Positions 35,753 through 42,996 of a DNA stretch of 42,996 nt are shown piece by piece. Within the stretch, counting starts at the first letter, position 1. Each line of letters begins with the position of its first letter. The translations under genes were made by a program, and so were the position numbers. This DNA comes from Thauera sp. UBA6194. Its GTDB lineage: Bacteria > Pseudomonadota > Gammaproteobacteria > Burkholderiales > Rhodocyclaceae. The notes beneath the pieces were generated by a model. That model did no database searches, was not told where the DNA came from, and worked only from the letters and a program-made list of their open reading frames with translations. The stretch covers positions 1 through 42,996 of the forward strand of contig DITC01000003.1 of NCBI GenBank assembly GCA_002422685.1, read 5' to 3'.

Positions 35753-36937
35753 TCAGCACGCGCCGTCGCGAACGGTTTGTGCGATCCACTCACCCAGTTG
35801 TGAGAGCGTCGCGCGCTCCGCGGCGGGAACAGTCAGCTCGTCCAGTGACAGGAACCGGCGCGCCGTAGGCATTCCGTAGGCTGCGTCGAAGGCAGCGATC
35901 TCGTTCGCAAGTTTGCCAGCGGCGCGGGCACGAATCGACGAATCACCCTTGAGCGGCATTGGATCGTGGAAAGCTGCTGCAAGGCTGCGCGGTTGCCAGT
36001 CGCCGGCCTCGACCAAGACGAACTTTGCCCAGTCGTATGGCGCAGTGGATCCACGCTTGGCGCCGGGGCTCACGGTGGCGATAAGGTGCAGCAAGTGTTG
36101 GGCGACCTTGCCGGCCAACTCTCGCTTGTCGGCCCCGATCGTGAAGACATCCGCGGCTTTGATGCCTTCGAGGTTGGCAACGAGTTGCGGCACGTCGATA
36201 ACCACGTATCCGTAGTACAACCCCGAGGCGAGTTCGGTATCGAAGATGCCGGCCGAGCCCGCACCATCTTCCGCTTGGGCGAAATCATCGACCACGGTGA
36301 AGTAGTCGTTTTCGACCTGCGCTTCATGCACCGTGAAGGCGTGGGCGACCGACACTGCTGCGTCGCGGTTGGCAAGCAGATCGGAGGTAACCATGCGACC
36401 GAAGAGGGCCGATTCGAGGCCGCTGCCGAGCTTCATCGCCTCGATGTTCTTCTTTTCCTCTTTGAGGAACTTTGCCACCTCTGCCTTCAGCGCGACTGGA
36501 TCGGAAAAATCGCCAGCGATGTCGCGGCAGCGGCGCGCAAGATAAGCGATTTCTTCGTTGCCGAAGAGGACTGCCTGCCCGGTTTGCAGGGCCTTGACGC
36601 CTTCCTTCTTCTTGTCGGCCTTCTCGCCGAACAGGGCTTCAAGCAGGGCCTCGGCGGTAGCGAAGGCGCGCGCTTCGTCGATGCCTTGCTCGATAAGGCG
36701 TTGGCGAATCAATTCGGCGACGTAGCGCGTGCGCGTCGCCATCGGTACGCCCAGCTTCGCCAGCGAAAACGCGTCGTCGGCGACGCGCCAGTGGCGCTTG
36801 AGGCACTGTGAGGAAATGCGCGTTCGGATCGCGCCGCCGTAGGGGAGGCGTTTTGCGAGCCCGGCATCGTCACGGTTGAGCAGGGCAGCGGGGTAGGTGT
36901 GCAGGGTGTGGATCTGGATGAAGCGCGGGAGGCTCAT
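35753..36937 (-). CDS. cas7e: Cascade backbone subunit Cas7e (CasC/Cse4)
   Basis: The 394-residue subunit that polymerises along the crRNA spacer. It starts MSLPRFIQIHTLHTYPAALLNRDDAGLAKRLPYGGAIRTRISSQCLKRHWR, a very typical Cas7e opening. The middle part has SALFGRMVTSDLLANRDAAVSVAHAFTVHEAQVENDYFTVVDD and the C-terminal part has GSTAPYDWAKFVLVEAGDWQPRSLAAAF. It is about 30 residues longer than E. coli CasC, with a lysine-rich insertion (GEKADKKKEGVKALQ). A weak AGGAC precedes the ATG. Confidence 0.97.
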   Translation of the reverse strand: MSLPRFIQIHTLHTYPAALLNRDDAGLAKRLPYGGAIRTRISSQCLKRHWRVADDAFSLAKLGVPMATRTRYVAELIRQRLIEQGIDEARAFATAEALLEALFGEKADKKKEGVKALQTGQAVLFGNEEIAYLARRCRDIAGDFSDPVALKAEVAKFLKEEKKNIEAMKLGSGLESALFGRMVTSDLLANRDAAVSVAHAFTVHEAQVENDYFTVVDDFAQAEDGAGSAGIFDTELASGLYYGYVVIDVPQLVANLEGIKAADVFTIGADKRELAGKVAQHLLHLIATVSPGAKRGSTAPYDWAKFVLVEAGDWQPRSLAAAFHDPMPLKGDSSIRARAAGKLANEIAAFDAAYGMPTARRFLSLDELTVPAAERATLSQLGEWIAQTVRDGAC

Positions 36938-36975
36938 GGCGATGTCCTGTGGGTGTTCGATCGGGTGGATTCGGT

Positions 36976-37506
36976 TCAGGAATGGGTAGTCGAGTAGTAA
37001 TTGCCGGCGATGCGTAGGCGTAGGGTCTCGGCACGGGCTTCATCGTGGTCGGTGGCGAGAATCAGCGCACCCAATTCAAGCCAGTTGGGGGAGACGCCTC
37101 GGCTCGCCATCAAACGCACCACACGCGGCACCTGCTGGCTGAAAGCGTCACCGCGTGCAGTGAGCAGGCGGGTGACCCGGCTTTCGGACACTGCAGCGTG
37201 AGCGAGTTGGGTGCCGAGTCGGGCGGAGCCGTCGTGACCTGCCAGCGCCATGCCTTGGGCCAGCAAGGCCCAGCGTCGCCAGGTTGTGTGCTGCCAGTCA
37301 TCCGGTTTGATTCCAGCGAGGACCAGCGCATGGGCGAGCGCACCGACCTGATGAGGCCGCGGAGCCTCGGGGTCGAGACGTGCGAGCGCGGCTTGCTCGC
37401 CCGTGTCGAGTGCGCTGGCGTCGCCGCGGAAGTGCTGCCGCCGCGTGATGACTTGCGCAAGCCGACCCAGCGGTGATGCGGGCGGTGTCGTGTCCGTTTG
37501 GTTCAT
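36976..37506 (-). CDS. cse2: Cascade small subunit Cse2 (CasB)
   Basis: A 176-residue helical small subunit that stabilises the R-loop, present in two copies in Cascade. LARLDPEAPRP, WRRWALLAQGMALAGHDGSARLGTQLA and ESRVTRLLTARGDAFSQQVPRVVRLMASRGVSPNWLELGALIL are the conserved parts. The start overlaps the cse1 stop as ATGA (37503-37506). A 38-base gap, the longest in the operon, separates it from cas7e. Confidence 0.95.
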   Translation of the reverse strand: MNQTDTTPPASPLGRLAQVITRRQHFRGDASALDTGEQAALARLDPEAPRPHQVGALAHALVLAGIKPDDWQHTTWRRWALLAQGMALAGHDGSARLGTQLAHAAVSESRVTRLLTARGDAFSQQVPRVVRLMASRGVSPNWLELGALILATDHDEARAETLRLRIAGNYYSTTHS

Positions 37507-39083
37507 GACGCGGCCTCCTCTGCCGCTTGGTAAGAGCGAAAGTGCTGTGCGAGTGCGATGAGTTCAGGGTGTTTGCCACTGCGTAGCGCGCCGTGAAAAT
37601 AGGACAGCGCCCGCGACCGCGCACGATATCGACGCTCGCCGCTTTGGGGGCCGATCGTGAAAGCGCCCCTCAGCACGACTTCGGCGCGTTCAGCGAGCCC
37701 GAGCATCCACGCGAGCCGCTCGGCGTTCCTGTCCTCAGCTTCAATCTCTCGATTCAGGTCCTCAAAAAAGCGCGCATCCTCGGTGCGTTCAAATGTACGT
37801 ATGAAGGCTTCGATCTGTTGTTTGGCAGTGCGACGGTCGAAATCGATCTTCTCAGTGCCGGCTTCGAGCAGGTAGAACAGTGCGGTGCGCAAAATAGATC
37901 CCCGCATCGTCGCCACGGCTTTCACTCGTGCAGCGGCGATTGCTGCCGGCAGGTCAGTCTGTCCGCCACGCAGGTAGCCGATGGCTTTCTTCGTGAGAGG
38001 AATCCGGCGCTCGTGGTAACCCTCCGTCTTTCCCTGGCCTCGTACCACCCCTTGTGCAAGCAGAGAAACTCCTGCGGTGCCATCTTCTGTGCGGAGTGCT
38101 TGAGCGAGGGTCTTACGGTACTTGGAGCCCCACGCTAACTCCGCTGCAAGGCTGTAGTTGAAACCGTCGGAACCAAGCGTAAGCGCTTTATCGTCTTCGA
38201 CCGGCGTCCAAGCGTCGCCAGTGACACCCTTGCGCGCCGCGGCATCTACGCGAGCCGCAGAGGTTCCGATTCCGCGCGCCTTCAGGCGGCCATCCGAGTC
38301 GAGGACAAGTCTGATCCGCCGACAGATTTCGATGTAGAACGGGTCGAGCGCCGTGAATGCGAGGCTCTTTGTGCCGTCCCACGGGGGTATCCAGAGCAGT
38401 GCCATGCCGCCATCGCGCTGAAAACCTATGGTCTCCGTTATGTCGTCCCGTCCGGTGAGAAGTGCGCCAATATCGCGTCGCCATCGCACACCGACTCCGC
38501 CCGCGGGTGTGACGCCGAGGGAGGGACGGCTCGAAAAACCTCCGTTCATGCGAGAAATGCCGTAGTTCCCTTTCCCGAGGAACCCCTCTTGCGTTTGCAG
38601 GCTTGCCAGGGCAAACAGCCAGTCGTCCGCCTCCGCGTGCCGCATGCGCTCGCCCTTGAGGTCATGGTTCTTCGACGTCACCAGCATGTCGAGTGCGTCA
38701 GGGGTGGCAATGTATTTCCAGCCATCCAACTTTCCGCTTGGCACTGGGGGTTGAAGGAAAGCTGGACGGTCGTGAGGGGCAACGAGGCAAAAGGCGCAAC
38801 CATCCGGGTGATCGGGCGTCAGCGCGAGCAGTGCGGCGCGCCAATCGGTAGCCTCATCCCACGGACGTTCCTGGTCGGCGGCGTGCAGCGCAAGCGCGGC
38901 CAGCTGCACCAGCAGCGCGTGCCAGGGGTGGCGCTGGTGGGGACGCAGTGCAGGGTAGTCGCGCACCGCGTCACGACCGAGGGCAGCCAGGAGTTGCGGT
39001 AATGTGAGTCGCTGCGTTTGCCCGCCTAGATTGCGAACGCGAATCAGAGGCTCGTCGAGCAGGTTCAGATGGGGGCGATCCAT
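37503..39083 (-). CDS. cse1: Cascade large subunit Cse1 (CasA/Cas8e)
   Basis: The 526-residue subunit that recognises the PAM and recruits Cas3. It opens with NLLDEPLIRVRNLGGQTQRLTLPQLLAAL, the usual Cse1 start, and has the block LLVTSKNHDLKGERMRHAEADDWLFALASLQTQEGFLGKGNYGISRMNGGFSSRP, which carries the glycine-rich PAM-sensing region. The C-terminal part is a helical bundle. Length is close to E. coli CasA (502). The ATG has GGAG upstream and lies three bases after the cas3 stop. Confidence 0.96.
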   Translation of the reverse strand: MDRPHLNLLDEPLIRVRNLGGQTQRLTLPQLLAALGRDAVRDYPALRPHQRHPWHALLVQLAALALHAADQERPWDEATDWRAALLALTPDHPDGCAFCLVAPHDRPAFLQPPVPSGKLDGWKYIATPDALDMLVTSKNHDLKGERMRHAEADDWLFALASLQTQEGFLGKGNYGISRMNGGFSSRPSLGVTPAGGVGVRWRRDIGALLTGRDDITETIGFQRDGGMALLWIPPWDGTKSLAFTALDPFYIEICRRIRLVLDSDGRLKARGIGTSAARVDAAARKGVTGDAWTPVEDDKALTLGSDGFNYSLAAELAWGSKYRKTLAQALRTEDGTAGVSLLAQGVVRGQGKTEGYHERRIPLTKKAIGYLRGGQTDLPAAIAAARVKAVATMRGSILRTALFYLLEAGTEKIDFDRRTAKQQIEAFIRTFERTEDARFFEDLNREIEAEDRNAERLAWMLGLAERAEVVLRGAFTIGPQSGERRYRARSRALSYFHGALRSGKHPELIALAQHFRSYQAAEEAAS

Positions 39084-39086
39084 GCA

Positions 39087-41777
39087 TTACTCCGAAGCGG
39101 CAATTTGCGGAATTTTTTCGAGGCCGATGCGGCTGTAGCGATAGTGCGTATCGGCGAGGCGAAACCGAAAGCCGCCGTGCTCGACGACGATATCCTCCGG
39201 TAACGCTTCAAGCGGAAGGGCGCGCGGCAGCAAGTGGTGCCTAATCGGAAGCTCCCGCACAGCCTGCCCAAATGGCCCTTGCAGCGGCGGGTCGAAAGTG
39301 AGTAAGCGGTCGGCAGCGCCGAGGCGTGTTGCGAGTTTCACCTGGTCGGGAAAGCCGAGTTCGACGAACGCAGTGTCGAGGGGAAGTAGTCCTAGCTTGG
39401 CGCTAGTGCGGCGGGCGCCAGTATCGCCGTCAACCTGCTGACCATGCGTCGCCCAAGCTGTGCCCATCGATTCGATGGCGTGCAGCGCCTCCGGGTGCGT
39501 GGCGAACTCGACCAAGCGCCGGTTGTCGGCCGGGATGCGGACCTGAGATTCGGCGTGAATCAGCTTGCGCGTAGCTTCAAGGATGCGCACGTCGGCATAA
39601 ACGCCGCCCCCATCGCGGAAGCGCCCGAGCCCGTGCCGCGGGCGGGTGAGGCATGGAGCGAGGTCACCTGCGTTGGGCGTCAGCACAAGCACACGCGCCT
39701 CCCTGAACGCGTTGGGTCGAGCCTCGACGGGGCGCATATGGCGATGCAAGCGGCCGATGCGCTGCAACAGCACGTCCATCGGGCACAGGTCGGTGATCAG
39801 GAAGTCGGCGTCGAGGTCCAGGCTTTGCTCCAGCGTCTGAGTGCCGACCACGATCAGCGGTCCGCTGGGGCGCCCCTTTCCGAGTTGGGCTTCGACCGTC
39901 GCGTCGAGCACGGGCCGATCTTCGCGCGAGAAGCGGCTGTGATGCAACGTGATGACGCCGTCACAATTGAAGAGCCAGGCTGCGTTGGGTGTGGCCGCTT
40001 CGAGCGCTGCAAGGGTGGCGACGGCAGCCGGCACGGTGTTTCGGATCACCAGCACGCGGGCGCCCTGTTCGGCGGCTTCGAGTGCAAGTGCGGCGACGCG
40101 CTGCGGGTCATCGATGGCGTCCTCACACTGCCAAGCGACCTGCTTTGCTCGCGGGGCGCCGCTTGTGGCATGAAGGCCCGCGGCATCGCTTATCGCAGGG
40201 TAGGGCAGACAGCTCGCTTGAGCGAGTGAGGGCAGACGCTGCGCCCTACGATTGCCGGCAGCGAGGTAGCGAGTCCGGGCCGCTGCGCCGAGTGTCGCGG
40301 ACAACAGCAGCGTGTGGCCGCCGAGCGCAATTTGTGCGTCGATGAGTTGTTCGATCAACACGCCCATGTAGGCGTCCGATGCGTGCACTTCGTCGATCAC
40401 AAGCAGCGAACGCGCTGTCAGCGCATGGCGCAGGTGAGCATGCTTGACCTGCAGCGTGCCGAGCAGTGCCTGGTCGACCGTGCCGACGGCAACCGGTGCA
40501 GCGAGGAAGCGCTTCGAGCTCTCGCCCGCCCATCGCCGACCCGCTTCGGCATCCGACGGATCGTCGCTCCACAACACCTTGAAATCGGGCAGGGCCCGAG
40601 CGGTTTCCCCATCCGCGGCGGCATAACCGGCCAAGGCTCGAACTGCGAGCGGGGCGCCGTCGGGCCAAGCGCGTGAAAGCGCCTCGCGCACGCGGCGGTA
40701 GGCCTGTGAAGCGGCCACGCGGGTCGGTAGGGCGAAGTAGAGGCCGTCGACTTCGCCGCGCGCGAACAGATGAAGGTAGCGCCACAGCGCGGCTTCGGTC
40801 TTGCCGCTGCCGGTCTCGGCTTCGAGCACGACAACCTGACCGAGCGCTGGGTCGGACATTGCGGACTGGGCGGGGTAGGGCGTGGCCGTACCGAATACGT
40901 CGCCGAAATCTGGCGATGCCTGCTCGAAACGCTTACGGTAAGGCTCCGGATAGAGGCCGATCTCGCGTACCGCTATCGATGCCAGTTCACGGCTGCTGGC
41001 GAGGCGATCTCGATTGCCCGCATTCGAGAATGGGAAAAATCGAGTGTCCGAACCCAACCAGTCGGCCAATTGGACGAGACCGGCGAAGTAATGCGCAAAG
41101 CGCGGCGTATCAGGAAGTGGCAGCCCTCCCCCGACGAATGCCTCTGGCACGAAGCGTTGGAGGGCGGCGCCGATGCTCTTCAGCTGTTCGGCGGGGTCAT
41201 AGTCACTTTGCCTGGACCAATGAATCCTGGCGTTGAACCAGTCGGGTGCGTTGGCGATCGGCCGTCCATGATGCGCAATACTGGCGCGCAGCAAGTTGTC
41301 CAGGGTCTCAGGCGTCCCCCAGCCGCAGATTTCAAGGATAGGCAGGTGCAGCAGGAGCGTCTCGGCTTCTTCGCTGTGATTACTTCCTTCGAGCAGCGCG
41401 ATTGCCTCCGCGCCGTGCCCAGCGGTCAGCCTTTCGCGCGGCCGTTCCTCGTTGAGCCAGCGCTTTGCCTGGAATCCCGCGTTCGCTTTGCCAAGGTCAT
41501 GGAGAAAAGCGAGGGCAGCAAGCCGCGCGAGGTCACGATGGTCGAGGCTACGCCCAGCAACTGCCTCGAGGGAGCGGCGAATGGCTCGGCACACGCACAG
41601 TGCCTCAAAAACCGCCGCGACGTCCGCCAGATGATCGACCAGCGGATGCCATTCGATATCGTCCGCGGAACGGGCCAGCTTGCCAAATGCGAAGGCTTCA
41701 CTCAGGTTATGGCGCATCGGAGTTGTTTCACCCAGCCTCGATATGTCCGACCAACATGCGTTGGTGATACGACGCAT
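39087..41777 (-). CDS. cas3: CRISPR nuclease-helicase Cas3
   Basis: The 896-residue effector nuclease recruited to Cascade. The HD nuclease part shows HPLVDHLADV (H44), FLHDLGKANAGFQAK (H93, D94), SIAHHGRP (H169/H170) and LADWLGSD (D239). The superfamily 2 helicase part shows Walker A AETGSGKTEA (about 320-329), DEVH (462-465), LLSATLG and QRIGRLHRH. All nuclease and helicase motifs look intact. A start at the ATG 41717 (MRHNLSEAFAFGKLA) is also possible and would drop 20 unconserved residues. It heads the operon. The only visible oddity is a palindromic segment at 40200-40249. Confidence 0.96.
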   Translation of the reverse strand: MRRITNACWSDISRLGETTPMRHNLSEAFAFGKLARSADDIEWHPLVDHLADVAAVFEALCVCRAIRRSLEAVAGRSLDHRDLARLAALAFLHDLGKANAGFQAKRWLNEERPRERLTAGHGAEAIALLEGSNHSEEAETLLLHLPILEICGWGTPETLDNLLRASIAHHGRPIANAPDWFNARIHWSRQSDYDPAEQLKSIGAALQRFVPEAFVGGGLPLPDTPRFAHYFAGLVQLADWLGSDTRFFPFSNAGNRDRLASSRELASIAVREIGLYPEPYRKRFEQASPDFGDVFGTATPYPAQSAMSDPALGQVVVLEAETGSGKTEAALWRYLHLFARGEVDGLYFALPTRVAASQAYRRVREALSRAWPDGAPLAVRALAGYAAADGETARALPDFKVLWSDDPSDAEAGRRWAGESSKRFLAAPVAVGTVDQALLGTLQVKHAHLRHALTARSLLVIDEVHASDAYMGVLIEQLIDAQIALGGHTLLLSATLGAAARTRYLAAGNRRAQRLPSLAQASCLPYPAISDAAGLHATSGAPRAKQVAWQCEDAIDDPQRVAALALEAAEQGARVLVIRNTVPAAVATLAALEAATPNAAWLFNCDGVITLHHSRFSREDRPVLDATVEAQLGKGRPSGPLIVVGTQTLEQSLDLDADFLITDLCPMDVLLQRIGRLHRHMRPVEARPNAFREARVLVLTPNAGDLAPCLTRPRHGLGRFRDGGGVYADVRILEATRKLIHAESQVRIPADNRRLVEFATHPEALHAIESMGTAWATHGQQVDGDTGARRTSAKLGLLPLDTAFVELGFPDQVKLATRLGAADRLLTFDPPLQGPFGQAVRELPIRHHLLPRALPLEALPEDIVVEHGGFRFRLADTHYRYSRIGLEKIPQIAASE
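40200..40249. repeat. REP-like palindromic segment inside cas3
   Basis: A 50-base segment bounded by GTAGGGC (40200-40206) and GCCCTAC (40243-40249), with a central CTCGCT-TG-AGCGAG hairpin (40213-40226) and the short word AGGGCAGAC repeated at 40202 and 40229. Layout and end sequence recall the small palindromic repeats common between genes of betaproteobacteria. It stays in frame within cas3. Confidence 0.5.
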
Positions 41778-41981
41778 TGTGCCCTGAATATCTAGTTCGG
41801 GAGTACCGGCCTGCTCCTGTTAAGCGGGGCTGGCAAGACCTCATTGCACAGGGGGTGGCCGAACCGGACTAAGCTCCAAGGACTCTCCGACCGTGTCTTC
41901 ATTAGTCGCCGGACTTCAGCTAAACCCCGAGCCGATCGGCCGGGATGAGAATTCACGACTCCCCCAAGAGGACAGCCATCC

Positions 41982-42581
41982 ATGCCCGAGCGCTGCGCCT
42001 GGTGCGGCAACGACCCGCTCTACACCGCCTACCACGACCTCGAATGGGGCGTGCCCAAGCACGACGACCGCCACCTCTTCGAGATGCTGGTGCTCGAGGG
42101 CGCGCAGGCGGGGTTGAGCTGGATCACCATTCTGAAGAAGCGCGAAAACTACCGCCGCGCCTTCGACGATTTCGATGCCGACAAGGTCGCCCGCTACACC
42201 GCGGCCGACGTCGAGCGGCTGATGGCCGACGCCGGCATCGTGCGCAACCGGCTGAAGATCGAGTCGGCGATCGCCAACGCGCGCGCGACGCTGGAGGCGC
42301 AGGCGCGCTTCGGCTCGCTCGATGCGTGTCTGTGGCGTTTCGTCGATGGCGTGCCGCGCGACGGCGCACGCGCGGCGCTGGCCGATGTGCCGGCCGAGAC
42401 GGCGGAGTCGAAAGCCATGAGCCGCGAACTCAAGCGGCTCGGTTTTCGCTTTGTCGGGCCGACGGTGTGCTACGCCTTCATGCAGGCGGTGGGCATGGTC
42501 AATGACCATGTGGCGGGCTGCTTCCGCCATCGCGAGATCGCGGCAGGGCAGCCCCTTACTTCACCACCCCCCAGGCCTTGA
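41982..42581 (+). CDS. tag: DNA-3-methyladenine glycosylase I
   Basis: Removes 3-methyladenine from alkylated DNA. The 199 residues follow E. coli Tag: RCAWCGNDPLYTAYHDLEWGVPKHDDRHLFEMLVLEGAQAGLSWITILKKRENYR. The zinc ligands are C5, H18, H176 and C180 (VNDHVAGC), and the catalytic-site glutamate is E39. AAGAGGAC precedes the ATG. It is divergent from cas3 across about 200 bases and its last 26 bases overlap the end of the convergent TPR gene. Confidence 0.96.
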   Translation: MPERCAWCGNDPLYTAYHDLEWGVPKHDDRHLFEMLVLEGAQAGLSWITILKKRENYRRAFDDFDADKVARYTAADVERLMADAGIVRNRLKIESAIANARATLEAQARFGSLDACLWRFVDGVPRDGARAALADVPAETAESKAMSRELKRLGFRFVGPTVCYAFMQAVGMVNDHVAGCFRHREIAAGQPLTSPPPRP

Positions 42582-42996
42582 GCCGGTTGTAGGAATACTG
42601 CGCGGCGTTGCCCTGCTGGCTCTGGCGCAGGTAGGCGACGTAGTGCTGGGCGGCGGCCTGGCGGTTGCCCATGCCCTCGAGCGAGACGCCCTTGAGGAAG
42701 GTGATGCCGGCGTCGCCCGGCAGCAGGCGGTCGAAGCGGTCGAGGTTCTGGTAGGCGCGGCCGGCGTCGCGTTGCTGCAGGGCGAGCACGCCGGCGAGCT
42801 TGTGGGCCTGCGCCTCCTGCGGGTAGATCTGCCGTGCGTTGTCCGCGTAGCTCACTGCCTTGGCGGTCTGGCCCTGGGCCTGCAGGCATTGGGCCATGCG
42901 CAGGTTGCTGGCGTAGTCGCGCGGGGTGCGGCGCAGGGCGTTCTGGAATTCGCTCTGCGCCTTGGCGTACTGCTTGGCGGCCATCGCGGTCTCGCC
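42556..42996 (-). CDS. Tetratricopeptide-repeat protein, C-terminal part (cut by window edge)
   Basis: The minus-strand frame is open to the window end and reads GETAMAAKQYAKAQSEFQNALRRTPRDYASNLRMAQCLQAQGQTAKAVSYADNARQIYPQEAQAHKLAGVLALQQRDAGRAYQNLDRF... The spacing of A/Y/L residues gives three to four TPR units in tandem, ending RLKAWGVVK. The ATG at 42984 lies within a repeat, so it is probably not the real start. Candidates are a PilF-like protein or the TPR tail of an M48-type periplasmic protease; the visible part does not decide between them. It converges with tag, overlapping by 26 bases. Confidence 0.75.
   Translation of the reverse strand, partial: GETAMAAKQYAKAQSEFQNALRRTPRDYASNLRMAQCLQAQGQTAKAVSYADNARQIYPQEAQAHKLAGVLALQQRDAGRAYQNLDRFDRLLPGDAGITFLKGVSLEGMGNRQAAAQHYVAYLRQSQQGNAAQYSYNRLKAWGVVK

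Noticed and set aside
41778..41981. cas3 promoter in the cas3-tag gap
   Set aside because: TAGATA and TTAACA-like words exist on the minus strand, but the spacing does not fit a sigma-70 promoter.

Overview
This is a GC-rich chromosomal window from a denitrifying betaproteobacterium, most likely of the Rhodocyclales (Thauera/Azoarcus-like). The assignment is an inference from gene content: a membrane-bound nitrate reductase operon with a trailing parvulin gene, a min locus next to hslO, selD/mnmH, and a pgsA-tRNA-Gly-tRNA-Cys block. No database search was possible. All calls come from reading the sequence and from recall of protein families.

Layout. (1) 1-7.7 kb, plus strand: the end of narK, then narGHJI and a parvulin-type peptidyl-prolyl isomerase in one tight operon, closed by a strong bidirectional terminator. 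(2) 7.7-10.7 kb: a hotdog thioesterase and pgi (minus), pgsA (plus). (3) 10.8-11.25 kb: tRNA-Gly, tRNA-Cys, tRNA-Gly with promoters and a terminator. (4) 11.3-18.9 kb: a phosphodiesterase-superfamily gene (plus), then a long minus-strand run: tex, an arsC/spx-like gene, hslO, minC, minD, minE, tRNA-Leu and a DUF1178 gene. (5) 19-29.5 kb: patZ-like acetyltransferase with a mutarotase, a methyltransferase, divergent mnmH/selD, divergent overlapping tesA/ybbA-like, aroG-serB, and a YaiI-family gene. (6) 29.57-41.8 kb: a complete type I-E CRISPR-Cas system. It has a 58-repeat array, a short leader, and cas2, cas1, cas6e, cas5e, cas7e, cse2, cse1 and cas3 in one minus-strand operon. (7) 42-43 kb: tag and the C-terminal part of a TPR protein cut by the window edge.

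How the genes work together. NarGHI is the quinol-nitrate oxidoreductase, NarJ its assembly chaperone and NarK the nitrate/nitrite transporter. MinCDE places the division site. SelD makes selenophosphate, which MnmH uses for 2-selenouridine in tRNA. AroG and SerB feed aromatic and serine biosynthesis. In the CRISPR locus Cas1-Cas2 add spacers, Cas6e processes the transcript, Cse1/Cse2/Cas7/Cas5/Cas6 form Cascade, and Cas3 degrades targets. Every cas gene reads intact, and the repeat polymorphism pattern puts the leader beside cas2.

Points most worth a second look: an in-frame TAG replacing a Trp codon near the end of narK; an Hsp33 lacking all four zinc/redox cysteines; two non-adjacent spacers that match at 28 of 32 positions and look like variants of one phage gene; a palindromic REP-like segment read through in frame within cas3; and a divergent tesA/ybbA pair with overlapping start regions and no permease. 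I found no clearly undescribed multi-gene system. Outside the CRISPR array there is no gene-free stretch over 300 bases; the longest is 22518-22808, in which I see only a small imperfect palindrome (about 22653-22670).
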